DNA of 64,000 nucleotides, taken from contig OZ253548.1 of assembly GCA_965262595.1 (NCBI GenBank), positions 124,001-188,000 of the forward strand. The letters run 5' to 3'. The stretch is from CATQHB01 sp965262595 (lineage in GTDB: Bacteria; Chloroflexota; Dehalococcoidia; Lucifugimonadales; UBA3495). The notes below the pieces were generated by a model, which was not told the origin of the DNA, searched no databases, and saw only the letters and a program-made list of their open reading frames with translations. The position numbers and the translations under genes were made by a program. Within the stretch, counting starts at the first letter, position 1. The number at the start of each line of letters is the position of its first letter. Below, piece by piece: positions 25,932-34,308 of this stretch.

Positions 25932-26270
25932 ATGAATATCCCCGAAAAGTACGCCAACTGCAAAATTGAGTTCATTTTCCCGGAAGAGGATGGCGTGGCC
26001 CTAGTAGATGGCCTGCCGCGGATTCTTGACCATGAAGCGTGGGACAAGCGGTCGGAACAGATGCGGAACGACCACAAGTACTTTTCCGTTCACCGCGATG
26101 AATTGCTGGAAAAGTACCCGGACCAATGGGTGTCGGTGTACAAGGGAGAAGTAATAGCCGTGGGTCCGGATCATATTGGGGTGCTGAAAAAGCTGGATGC
26201 TCTTGGCATACACCGCACCTTGCCGGAAACACAGCGGATGAACACTAATCCGTTGCCGTGGGTTATTTAA
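25932..26270 (+). CDS. DUF5678-like protein
   Basis: A 112-residue protein whose second half, 'LLEKYPDQWVSVYKGEVIAVGPDHIGVL' to KKLDALGI, matches the DUF5678 pattern as I recall it: a short beta-rich module often encoded beside small proteases or in toxin-antitoxin-like contexts. The first 40 residues are less conserved. ATG at 25932 follows GGAGGGCAGCG. The next gene, a retropepsin-like protease, begins 5 bases after its stop, so the two are translated together. Function is unknown; the module may present or recruit substrates to the protease. Confidence 0.72.
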   Translation: MNIPEKYANCKIEFIFPEEDGVALVDGLPRILDHEAWDKRSEQMRNDHKYFSVHRDELLEKYPDQWVSVYKGEVIAVGPDHIGVLKKLDALGIHRTLPETQRMNTNPLPWVI

Positions 26271-26275
26271 CAAGC

Positions 26276-26743
26276 ATGGCTATTCGGGGCAATTATCTAT
26301 CTCGCCGCGGCCAATTGCCAGGTCCTTACGTGGAAGCATTCATTTACTTCTTGAGGCTAAGGACTGTGGGGCATTTGTGGCTCTTCATTGATACCGGTTG
26401 CGATAGAACCTGTCTCCATCCCAGAGACATCGACGAACTGGGACTGGATTACGTGGCCTTTGAGGACCGGCCATTAAGCTACTCCGGCGGAGTTGGTGGC
26501 TCAACTGGTTACTATCAAGAGCCGGCCTTGTTACTTTTCAGGGACGATTCCGGCCAGGAGCGGATGTGTCAGTTAACGGTTGGATTGCACCAAAAAACGA
26601 ATGACCCGGAAATGCGGGAAATACCCTCCCTGCTGGGCCGCGACTTCCTCAACCGCTGCGAAGTCAGGCTTAACGCTTCCCTTAACCTGGTTAGTTTGGA
26701 GCCGTTGAATGTGGAGGGGGAGTTTATACAGCCTTTTATATAA
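26276..26743 (+). CDS. retropepsin-like aspartic protease
   Basis: A 155-residue single-domain protease with the catalytic motif LFIDTGCDRTCLHP (Asp39), the flap-like 'YSGGVGGSTGYY' region and IPSLLGRDFLNRCEVRLN, matching the second conserved motif (hydrophobic-LGRDFL) of clan AA proteases. ATG at 26276 lies five bases after the stop of the DUF5678 gene and lacks its own ribosome site, implying translational coupling. A GTG at 26258 is an alternative that would overlap the upstream gene. No signal peptide. Substrate unknown; second retropepsin within 4 kb. Confidence 0.75.
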   Translation: MAIRGNYLSRRGQLPGPYVEAFIYFLRLRTVGHLWLFIDTGCDRTCLHPRDIDELGLDYVAFEDRPLSYSGGVGGSTGYYQEPALLLFRDDSGQERMCQLTVGLHQKTNDPEMREIPSLLGRDFLNRCEVRLNASLNLVSLEPLNVEGEFIQPFI

Positions 26744-26852
26744 GGGAAGGTTATTCTATACAACCAATAGCCCGTAGTGTGTCCTCATATTCATCTACTG
26801 CATCCTGACCGGCAGAAGGAATAGCAGTAATCTCCCTCATATTTGTACTAAA

Positions 26853-27158
26853 TCATGATGATACGAGTGTACTCTCAATCTTGCCTAGGCGTTCAGATAA
26901 TCGATCCTGAACCTGTCTAAAACCCCAATGAGTGCGGTCGTCCAAAGAATATATACCGGCTTCACAATCTTGCGTTAAGGCGGCAGCTCTATCCCTTTCC
27001 TTGCGAAATTTGTAAGCCAAAGGATTATCTTGGATGATAAGTGCGACCACTGCTGTAGCCAGCACTGTTAATACACTTACCACCAGGACAAGGGCAGGCC
27101 ATTTATATTCCCGCAGTGGCCTCTTGCTAACCTTTCTACGGCGTCTGCTTCTAGGCAT
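26853..27158 (-). CDS. small single-pass membrane protein
   Basis: A 101-residue protein with a very basic N-terminus (MPRSRRRRKVSKRPLREYK), one membrane helix (about residues 20-43: WPALVLVVSVLTVLATAVVALI) and a charged, partly coiled-coil C-terminal region (VQDRLSERLGKIESTLVSS). The charge bias predicts the C-terminus outside. No family recognised. It starts 19 bases before the end of the methyltransferase-HNH relic's coding direction (that gene stops at 27177 on the same strand), so the two may have been co-transcribed. Confidence 0.55.
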   Translation of the reverse strand: MPRSRRRRKVSKRPLREYKWPALVLVVSVLTVLATAVVALIIQDNPLAYKFRKERDRAAALTQDCEAGIYSLDDRTHWGFRQVQDRLSERLGKIESTLVSS

Positions 27159-27176
27159 ACCTATCCCCGCTCCCCA

Positions 27177-28676
27177 TCACCCCCGCAATATCCCCAACTC
27201 CCCCAGCCGTTGCCGTAAATACTCCATGCTCCGGTTGCCCTTGATGGCGTTGCAGGTGTGGCACATTAGTTGCAGGTTGCCTACCGAATCCAGCCCGCCT
27301 CGGGACCTGGGCGTTATGTGGTCTATGGTCAGGACGTGCAGGGGCAGCTCGTACTGGCAGCCGATACAGCGCCGGTTTTGATTGGCGTACAGAAATTCCT
27401 TTTCCGATTGGGGGTTTACGGGACTCAGTAAGGTAAGGTCGGTGCGACCGGGCGGCGCGGCCTCCGTCCGCAAGTTCCGGCTCCAGTCCTCCCAAGCCTG
27501 ACCGTTGCCATCGTCCATAGGTATCTGCAATTCCCGCTTGGCCCGGTTCTGCAGTGTAACTACAGCCTGGGGCAATATGTCTATACCAATCCATTGCCGG
27601 TGCAGTTTCTCGGCGGCAATGCAGGCGGTAGCACAGCCGCAAAATGGGTCCAGCACCAGGTCATTTTCTGTGGACGACGCATTGATAATTCGTTCAACCA
27701 AGGCCAGTGGTTTTTGTGTTCTCCAGCCAGTGCGCTCCCTTGAGTGTGGAGATATAGGCCGAATATCCGTCCACAAGTTAGACGGAGTTTGCCCGGGATT
27801 GCCCACCAAATAGCGCTTGAGCCTAGGCATTCCTTTGCTGTCCGGGTGTTGTACCAAACCGGCAGCGTCTAGGGCGTCCAGGCGAGCTAGAGGACTCGCT
27901 ATACTGCGGTAGCCGGGTATGATGGTGGTTTCAATCCAGGCAGCGTAAACTCCGCTCCTCGGTGCATTCCACTGCCGGCCGGTTTTGTTGGGGTCATGCC
28001 CGTGCCACGACTGGCCAGTTTCACCTGTTCCAATTTTGGGAGCAGTTAAGTCCCCGAGTTGGTATGCTCCGCGTTCATCTTCAAAGCGATAAAATCTGCT
28101 AACGTAATCTTCATCCAACGGTACCCGAATATCCTGGGTATTTATCCTGGCTTGAGAACTGTAGAAGAGGATATTGTCGCAAACATTGCCAAAACTCTGT
28201 GAGTCATTGTGGGCCGAGGTGCGCTGCCAGGTGATTTGCGCCTTATAAGACTGCTCACCAAACAGGGCATCCAACACCGCTTTGAGGTAGTGAACCGCGG
28301 CATCGTCGCAGTGCAGGTAAATACTGCCCGTAGGCTTCAAGACCCGGTGCAGTTCAATCAGCCGGATGCCCATAAAGGTAAGGTAACCGGCCATGCTTTC
28401 GCCGTGGGCCAGTTTGGCGCCGTTAATCAGGTAAAACAGGGCCGGACGGCGATATTCAACCTCCTCAATCCATTCCTGCTTCATATCGCTGAGAGTCCAA
28501 ACGTCGTCGAACTCAGCGCCGCGGGCCTCGCTATTCATCGGTGCGGCGTAGCTTTGGTTGGAATTGAAGGGCGGGTCAAGTTAGATTAAATCAACACACT
28601 CCGAGTTTATACCCCGGAGAATGTCCAAGTTGTCGCCGGTGAAGATGGTGCGGCTGGGTACGTTGCAAGCTGCCAT
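27177..28676 (-). pseudogene. DNA methyltransferase-HNH fusion broken by one stop codon
   Basis: Read from ATG at 28676 the gene is one frame of about 498 residues with a single in-frame TAA (plus 28581-28583, codon 32). Before it: TGDNLDILRGINSECVDLI; directly after it: LDPPFNSNQSY, the catalytic motif IV of N4/N6 adenine or cytosine methyltransferases. Relatives have Tyr at the stop position, one base away. Downstream: a target-recognition region, the AdoMet motif VLDPFCGCATACIAAE with WIGIDI, and a C-terminal HNH domain (CIGCQYELPLHVLTIDHI, RSRGG, NLQLMCHTCNAIKGN). The open frame from 28538 would lack motif IV. So the enzyme is a recent nonsense pseudogene, or relies on read-through. The fusion suggests a restriction-modification-like enzyme. 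Confidence 0.85.
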
Positions 28677-28768
28677 AGTAGGGCCACCAAAAAAGAAAGG
28701 TGTAACAAGAAAGATGGTAGTATTGCCACTATTCGCCTGTCAATCGGCAATTGTCATTAGCAATGGAA

Positions 28769-28799
28769 AGGGCGGCAGTTGTTTTCATTCTGCCGCCCT
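28769..28799 (-). terminator. terminator of LLM/hydrolase unit
   Basis: AGGGCGGCAG (28769-28778) and CTGCCGCCCT (28790-28799) form a 10-bp stem with an 11-base loop, 31 bases after the stop of the LLM gene at 28830; minus-strand tail reads TTTCC. Confidence 0.55.
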
Positions 28800-28829
28800 C
28801 TGTACCTTGGCCGCAAAGCAGGGGGTCTT

Positions 28830-29681
28830 CTATCGTATCAACCGCTCCGCCATCCGCTCCATCTGCTCTCCCATTTCCTTCTCGGTGTTGCAGTGGTTGG
28901 GCCACACTGAGACCCGCAGGGCGCCGGCGTTCAGGAAGGCGTCAACCTGTTCGCGGGTGAGGTCAGGGGGCTGACCGAAGACGGATATGGTCAGGGATTC
29001 GGGCGAACGGCCATACTCGCCAGCCAGGGCGTCCAATTGCTTGCGGCCTTCCTCCACCATTTCGGGAGTAGCCCGGTTGGGCAGCCAGCCGTCGGCCCAG
29101 CGGGCCACCCTGCGCAGCACGTTGCGGGCATTGCCGCCCAGCAGCACCGGAGGGTGGGGCTTCTGGTATGGCTTGGGATTCATATAGACCGGCGGGAAGT
29201 CGTAATACTTGCCGTGGAACTCGGCCTCGTCCTTGGTCCATAACTCCTTGAGGGCCAGCACCGCCTCCCGGGCTTGAGTCCAGCGATGGTCGAAATCGCC
29301 GCCCATCATGGTGGTCTCCTCCCGGTTCCAGCCGGCGCCGATACCGAAAACAAACCGGCCCTGGCTGTGCAGGTCCAGCACCGAGATTTGCTTGGCGAGA
29401 ATCAGGGGGTTGCGTTCCGGCAACAGGGTGATGCCGGTGCAGAGTTTGATCTTACTGGTGACGGCGGCGGCCATGGCCAGGGCGATGTAAGGCTCGGAAA
29501 AGTGGGCATAGGTCCAGGGGATTTCTCCGCCGGTGGCCGGAAAGGGGCTGGCGCTCTGTACCGGCAGGATTGGATGTTCGTGGTACCACAGGGACTCAAA
29601 GCCCAGTTCTTCGGCCTTCCTGGCGAAGAAGGCCGGGTCCAGGGTATAGGCGGGGAGCGGTACTACCAATCCGACGGACAT
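28830..29681 (-). CDS. LLM-class F420-dependent oxidoreductase
   Basis: A 283-residue luciferase-fold enzyme of the shorter, F420-type LLM group. Marks: AEELGFESLWYHEHPILP (His of the 'W..EH' motif), 'SKIKLCTGITLLPERNPLILAKQ', 'GRFVFGIGAGWNREE' and PHPPVLLGGNARNVLRRVARWADGW, all in standard order. ATG at 29681 is preceded by GGAAGGAAC. It lies 45 bases after an alpha/beta hydrolase gene, which in turn follows another LLM gene, suggesting one catabolic unit on the minus strand (31751-28830). Closely resembles the 52143 enzyme in layout. Confidence 0.93.
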   Translation of the reverse strand: MSVGLVVPLPAYTLDPAFFARKAEELGFESLWYHEHPILPVQSASPFPATGGEIPWTYAHFSEPYIALAMAAAVTSKIKLCTGITLLPERNPLILAKQISVLDLHSQGRFVFGIGAGWNREETTMMGGDFDHRWTQAREAVLALKELWTKDEAEFHGKYYDFPPVYMNPKPYQKPHPPVLLGGNARNVLRRVARWADGWLPNRATPEMVEEGRKQLDALAGEYGRSPESLTISVFGQPPDLTREQVDAFLNAGALRVSVWPNHCNTEKEMGEQMERMAERLIR

Positions 29682-29726
29682 AAAGTTCCTTCCTTTCTTG
29701 TTGGGCGCTCTACGGGGTTGGATGCT

Positions 29727-30536
29727 CTAAGGGTTGATAACGCTGCTTTTTCGGGTTACTACGAATGTCTCCCAGTTTTCTACAAAGTCGGCGACGGTGT
29801 TGGTCACAGCCTCCGGTCTTTCTGCTGCGACAAGATGGCCTGCGTCGTAAATCAGGGATACGTTGCAGTTGGGGATCCGGCCTCGGTAAATTGCCGCCGC
29901 TTCCGAAGCCACCAGCCGGTCTCGGGAGCCAAAAACCACCAGGGTTGGGCAGCGTACATCTTCCAGGCTTGATTCCACCTCTGCTGCCTCTAAAGCCCGG
30001 ACTGTTGCCCAGCCATTGCGGGACGTTTTCGACGCTGCCAATTCTTTGGTCAGACCGGCCAAGTCGAGGCACTGCTCCGGGTGGGCCAACAGCCGTTCCG
30101 CCAATTGCTCCGGGGCCAGGGCTGCCAGGTCGTCTGCGGGACGAAGGGCGGTAGGTGAAATAAGGATTAGAGCTTCTATACGCTCCGCCTGTTCCCGGTC
30201 CTCCTTTTCGCCGTCCTGCCGGGCCAGGCGGAGCGCGACGTTGGCGGACCAGGATGTTCCGATAAGGGTATAGGCGCCGGTTACGATTTGGCCCAAAATC
30301 GGGCCGATGGCGGCGACATCCGCGGTTGAATTCGAGGTTGGGTCGGTATCCGGCAGTTCCAGTATGAATACCTGGAATTGTCGGGCCAGGGCAGCGTAGA
30401 GTTCCGACTGGCCCCAGGAAATGCTTTCCAGGATTACTACCGGCAGGCCTGCGCCGGCTTCCCGGCAATTGACGGACCGGCCCCCGGCGTCGATCCGGCG
30501 TTCTTTGAAGGTGGTTGGGGGTGTCGCTTCGACCAT
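29727..30536 (-). CDS. alpha/beta hydrolase
   Basis: A 269-residue cytoplasmic hydrolase. The nucleophile elbow reads LIGTSWSAN (Ser in G-T-S-W-S, the usual last Gly replaced by Ser), the acid is in VVFGSRDRL and the catalytic His in DAGHLVAAERPEAV. The oxyanion region (VVILESISWGQS) is shorter and less typical than HGxP, so its activity could be esterase, lactonase or C-C hydrolase. ATG at 30536 has no strong ribosome site. It sits between two LLM oxidoreductase genes, consistent with ring-opening or ester cleavage after oxygenation of a shared substrate (inference). Confidence 0.85.
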   Translation of the reverse strand: MVEATPPTTFKERRIDAGGRSVNCREAGAGLPVVILESISWGQSELYAALARQFQVFILELPDTDPTSNSTADVAAIGPILGQIVTGAYTLIGTSWSANVALRLARQDGEKEDREQAERIEALILISPTALRPADDLAALAPEQLAERLLAHPEQCLDLAGLTKELAASKTSRNGWATVRALEAAEVESSLEDVRCPTLVVFGSRDRLVASEAAAIYRGRIPNCNVSLIYDAGHLVAAERPEAVTNTVADFVENWETFVVTRKSSVINP

Positions 30537-30647
30537 ATTTATACCTGTACTCCCGCTAATACCGCAGGGGATCGCTCTTCACTCATCAATGCTCCGGTCA
30601 ACGAGACAGGAAACAGGAGTGTCGCTTTCCCCGCCGCTGGGCCGGTA

Positions 30648-31751
30648 CTAGAGCTCCTTGATTTGGGGCAGGACTTCCTTGCCGAACAGCTCAATTTCCT
30701 GCATAACCTCCTGATGGGTCACGCCGGGCTGCTGGAAGAACAAATCCATCACGCCGAAGCTGCAGGCGTCGTGGAAGGCTTTAATCTGGTTGGCAACGGT
30801 GTCCGGGCTGCCCAAAAAGTTGAGGCCCGGGGCGCGGCCCACCACGTCCCCTTGCGGGCTGCCGGCCAGAACGCGGCGCAGGTCAAACTCTTCGCCGGAC
30901 CGGGCCGCCTGCACAACCCTGGAAACCGTGGGACTTAGAGCTATAGCTCGGCGGGGGGTTCCGCCTTCCAAACCGGACAACCAGGCCTCGGCCTGCGCGT
31001 CGGTCTCCGACAAGTAGATGCTGCCCCGGTAAACGACCTGGTCCGGCTCCGGCTCCCAGCCGGCCTCGCGGCACCAATTGAAATACTTTTCCGTAACTCG
31101 CGCCGCCTGCTCCACCGGCACAAAGGAAACGCCCAGACCCAGCCGGTGGTCTGCGGCGTATCGGATAGTGTCATCGCTGCGGGTGGCCATAATTGTCGGC
31201 GGCAAAGGCTGCTGCACCGGACGGGGCCAGACCGACACCGTGCGAAATTGGTAATAGCGGCCCTCCCATGAAAAGGGCTGCGGCTCGGTTAGAGCTTTTA
31301 TTACCAGGTCCATACCCTCGAATAACCGCTCCCGACCTTCCGACGGGTTCACCCCGTAAACTTGGTCCTCGTTGGGCGTCCCTCGCAAAAATCCCATAAC
31401 CAAACGGCCGTCGGTCAGGTTATCCAGCATACCCATTTCTTCAGCAATTCGTACCGGGTTGTTGAGGGGTAGAAGCGGCCCCAACATGGCAATCCGGGCC
31501 TTCTTGCAACGCTCCGCCACGGCGGCGGCCATTACCGCCGGGTTGCCGGTGGCGATACGCCCGGAGTAGTGATGCTCGGAAAAGCTAATCCACTCAAAGC
31601 CCACTTCCTCGGCAAACTCACACTCTTCAATGCCTTCGCGGTAGCTCTGCACCGAGATTTTCGGGTCGTCGTAGGCCGGTGGAATGGGCCAGGTGTCAGG
31701 GAAAAGATGACGCTGAGCATAACCCATGGCTCCCAGGTAGGATGCCTTCAT
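30648..31751 (-). CDS. LLM-class flavin-dependent oxidoreductase
   Basis: A 367-residue luciferase-like monooxygenase of the longer type. ATG at 31751 follows GGGGAGGG; a frame extension to 31802 lacks a site. Marks: AEEVGFEWISFSEHHYSG, 'RIAMLGPLLPLNNPVRIAEEMGMLD', 'GRLVMGFLRGTPNE', and 'GSPDTVANQIKAFHDACSFGVMDLFF' near the end, the family's C-terminal 'G.PE.V...L' motif. First gene of the minus-strand unit with the hydrolase (111-base gap) and a second LLM gene, and has its own good promoter. Distantly related to the 3710 enzyme in layout. Confidence 0.92.
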   Translation of the reverse strand: MKASYLGAMGYAQRHLFPDTWPIPPAYDDPKISVQSYREGIEECEFAEEVGFEWISFSEHHYSGRIATGNPAVMAAAVAERCKKARIAMLGPLLPLNNPVRIAEEMGMLDNLTDGRLVMGFLRGTPNEDQVYGVNPSEGRERLFEGMDLVIKALTEPQPFSWEGRYYQFRTVSVWPRPVQQPLPPTIMATRSDDTIRYAADHRLGLGVSFVPVEQAARVTEKYFNWCREAGWEPEPDQVVYRGSIYLSETDAQAEAWLSGLEGGTPRRAIALSPTVSRVVQAARSGEEFDLRRVLAGSPQGDVVGRAPGLNFLGSPDTVANQIKAFHDACSFGVMDLFFQQPGVTHQEVMQEIELFGKEVLPQIKEL

Positions 31752-31855
31752 GTTCCCTCCCCTGAATGGCGGTTCCCGGGAAGTTTTCTTACGCTCAATC
31801 AATGCCGGCCCGTATATGGGCCGGTTCTATGGTAGCCTGGTTGCTCTGTAGCCGT

Positions 31856-31884
31856 AGTGTATGGTTGTCAGCATAGTCTGTCAA
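31856..31884 (-). promoter_or_regulatory. sigma-70-like promoter for the LLM/hydrolase unit
   Basis: On the minus strand TTGACA (plus 31879-31884) and TACACT (plus 31856-31861) with a 17-base spacer, about 105 bases upstream of the ATG at 31751. The gap 31752-32054 otherwise shows no gene. Confidence 0.6.
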
Positions 31885-32054
31885 TCTTGCCGCTAACCGG
31901 TAACGATAGCTGAGAAATACGGGTGAGCCGGCCGGTGTTTTATGTTTGTGGGTCAGGCTTGACGGGTTGAATTATGGATACTACATTAAGCTTGGCGGTC
32001 CGAAAAATTACGCCAATTAGCTTACCGCTTGAACTCAGGCGATTGGGGAATATC

Positions 32055-33596
32055 ATGAGATACGACATAATTATCATTGGGGCCGGTTCAGCCGGCAGTG
32101 TGCTGGCTACCCGACTGTCCGAAGACCCGAACCGCTCGGTGCTGCTGCTGGAGGCCGGTCCGGATTACCCGGACTTTGAACAGATACCGCCCGACGTTAA
32201 GTACGGCTACAATACCGCCCGGGCCGTTGCGGGGCCGCATATGTGGGGCTACCGGGCCAAGGCTCGGCCGGAACACGACGGCACATTCCACCTGCCCCGG
32301 GGCAAAGTGGTGGGAGGCAGCAGCGCGGTTAACGGGCAGGTCTGGCTGCGCGCCGTCCCGGAGGATTTTGATAATTGGGTCGAGTGGGGCAACAATGAGT
32401 GGTCTTTTGTTGACGTAATGCCCTATCTGAATCGGATTGAGACCGACCTGGATTTCGGCGGGGACTTTCACGGTTCGGCGGGGCCGATTCCGGTTCGCCG
32501 CCACCGCCGGGAGGAATGGCTGCCAACGCAGGAAGCCTTTTTCCGCGCTTGCGTCGGCGCCGGTATGCCCGAATGTGAGGACATGAACGACCCGGATGCG
32601 ACCGGAGTCGGTCCCCGGCCGATGAATAATGTGGACGGTGTGCGGATGAGCGCCGCCATTACTTACCTGGCCTTGGCCCGGCACCGGCTTAATTTGACCA
32701 TCCGCGCCAACGTGACCGTCCGCCGCATCCTCTTCGAAGGTAATAAGGCCGCAGGGGTGGAAGTGGACAGCGGGCCGGATCGGTGGGAAATAGAAGGAGA
32801 ACGTATCATCCTTTGCGGCGGGGCCATTGCCTCGCCCCAAATTCTGATGTTGTCCGGGGTGGGCCCGTCCGACCATTTGGAGAGTCTGGGAATCCCGGTG
32901 GTGCATCACCTGCCGGGAGTGGGCCAGAACCTGCGCGACCATCCCCTGGTGGCCCTCCAATTCCAGGTAAAACCGGAGTACCTCGACGACCCGGATACTC
33001 CCTGGAGTCAGGTGGCTTTGCGTTATACCACCGAGGGTTCTCCAACCCGTAATGATATGCAGATTCTACCCGGCTGGTTCGCCGATGCGCAGGGTGACGC
33101 CGCCGACCAGGCCGCCGGTTTCCGCATGGCCCCGGCCCTGGAAAATGCCGCTACCGCCGGTGTGCTGCGGCTGACTGCCAACGATCCCTACGCCCAGCCG
33201 GAGCTTAGCTACAATTACCTGGATGACCCGGGAGACCGGGGCCGGATGCGCCAGGCCGTTCGCCTGTGTATTCGGTTGTCCGAATCCCCGGCCTTTGCCG
33301 GCGTAATCTCCGAACGTATAACTCCCACCGATGCCGACCTGGCCTCCGATGCGGCCCTGGATGCCTGGCTGCTGCGGAACGTATCGACGCAGCAGCACTC
33401 TTCCGGAACCTGCAAGATGGGCCCACCCAGCGACCCGCTGGCAGTGGTGGACCAGCACTGCCGGGTTTTCGGCGTCAACAATCTGAACGTGGTGGATGCC
33501 TCGGTGATGCCCGACGTGGTGCGGGCGAACACCAACGTAACTACTCTGATGATTGCAGAACGGCTGGCGGACTGGATCAAGGAGGGTCGAGCTTAA
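32055..33596 (+). CDS. GMC family FAD oxidoreductase (choline dehydrogenase-like)
   Basis: A 513-residue flavoprotein oxidising alcohols to aldehydes with FAD. ATG at 32055 follows GGGGA; the frame runs further up without support. Marks: FAD-binding MRYDIIIIGAGSAGSVLATR with the downstream acidic strand (LLLEAGP), the GMC signature 'HLPRGKVVGGSSAVNGQVW', signature 2 'GAIASPQILMLSGVGP', and the active-site pair: His in QQHSSGTCKMG and Asn in RANTNVTTLMIAE, where many relatives have His. It stands alone between the LLM unit and the fur gene, with no aldehyde dehydrogenase beside it. Confidence 0.94.
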   Translation: MRYDIIIIGAGSAGSVLATRLSEDPNRSVLLLEAGPDYPDFEQIPPDVKYGYNTARAVAGPHMWGYRAKARPEHDGTFHLPRGKVVGGSSAVNGQVWLRAVPEDFDNWVEWGNNEWSFVDVMPYLNRIETDLDFGGDFHGSAGPIPVRRHRREEWLPTQEAFFRACVGAGMPECEDMNDPDATGVGPRPMNNVDGVRMSAAITYLALARHRLNLTIRANVTVRRILFEGNKAAGVEVDSGPDRWEIEGERIILCGGAIASPQILMLSGVGPSDHLESLGIPVVHHLPGVGQNLRDHPLVALQFQVKPEYLDDPDTPWSQVALRYTTEGSPTRNDMQILPGWFADAQGDAADQAAGFRMAPALENAATAGVLRLTANDPYAQPELSYNYLDDPGDRGRMRQAVRLCIRLSESPAFAGVISERITPTDADLASDAALDAWLLRNVSTQQHSSGTCKMGPPSDPLAVVDQHCRVFGVNNLNVVDASVMPDVVRANTNVTTLMIAERLADWIKEGRA

Positions 33597-33734
33597 ACGG
33601 CCGCTTCGCTTCAACCGTCCCGGGATACAGGAATGGTTAAGGGCCGTTGGTCTGGCCGGTCGAGTCGTCCGGGTCGTGATTCCCTGAATCCCGGTAACTG
33701 GGCCTAACTGATTGAACGTGGTTAAGAGTTAGGT

Positions 33735-33787
33735 TTGACTTGGCAGGTAGTGTGCTGTAATATGCAGGCGCAAGTATTTGCATTAAC
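33735..33787 (+). promoter_or_regulatory. promoter and candidate metalloregulator operator
   Basis: TTGACT (33735-33740), 17 bases, TAATAT (33758-33763): a strong promoter about 35 bases before the chosen fur-family start. An inverted repeat, GTAATATGCA (33757-33766) and TGCATTAAC (33779-33787), overlaps the -10 and start point, as expected for an autoregulatory Fur/Zur site, although its spacing is not the classical one. Confidence 0.55.
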
Positions 33788-33797
33788 CGGTGGTTGC

Positions 33798-34307
33798 ATG
33801 CCCACTTATGAGCAGTCGCTCCAGGCCCTGCTTGAATCAGGTCATCGAATGACTCCCCAGCGTTTGCTGGTCCTTGGTATTGTAGCCGAGGGCGTCAGTC
33901 ATATGGGGGTGGATGAGGTTTATCGCCGGGCCCGGGCCGCTTATCCGTATATGGATTTAGCCACGGTGTATCGCACTCTGCGCCTGTTCAAACAGGTGGG
34001 AGTAGTAACCGAACTGGATATCGGTGACCGGCTCCATTACGAGTTGACCGATCCCGGAGAAAAGCATCACCATATGGTTTGCCGGGTCTGTCACGGCGCC
34101 TTTAACCTGAGCCCTCACTACCTGGAGGAGTTCCGCAATACTCTGGTTGGGGAGTTTGGGTTTGAGCCGGACCTGGAACATTTTACCGTTTCCGGAGATT
34201 GCGTAAACTGCCGCGCCGGTAAATCAAAGAACCCGGATGCTAACGGTATAGAAACGGTCGATTCAGAAACCATTGACGAGGATATAAGCAATCAAGAAGG
34301 AGGTTAG
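33798..34307 (+). CDS. Fur-family metal-responsive regulator (Zur-like)
   Basis: A 169-residue repressor. The winged helix spans about residues 15-75 ('GHRMTPQRLLVLGIVAEG', then 'YPYMDLATVYRTLRLFKQVGVV'), with a dimerisation domain bearing KHHHMVCRVCHG and, near residue 135, GDCVNCRAG, the two CxxC pairs of the structural zinc site. I chose ATG at 33798, which fits the family N-terminus and the promoter at 33735; ATG 33762 is possible. Genes for a Zn/Mn ABC transporter start 1 base after its stop, so it most likely controls metal uptake, and its own promoter. Confidence 0.88.
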   Translation: MPTYEQSLQALLESGHRMTPQRLLVLGIVAEGVSHMGVDEVYRRARAAYPYMDLATVYRTLRLFKQVGVVTELDIGDRLHYELTDPGEKHHHMVCRVCHGAFNLSPHYLEEFRNTLVGEFGFEPDLEHFTVSGDCVNCRAGKSKNPDANGIETVDSETIDEDISNQEGG

Positions 34308-34308
34308 A

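Noticed and set aside
28177..28538. Methyltransferase start at ATG 28538
   Set aside because: This start omits catalytic motif IV, which lies in frame just upstream behind a single stop codon, and has no ribosome site.
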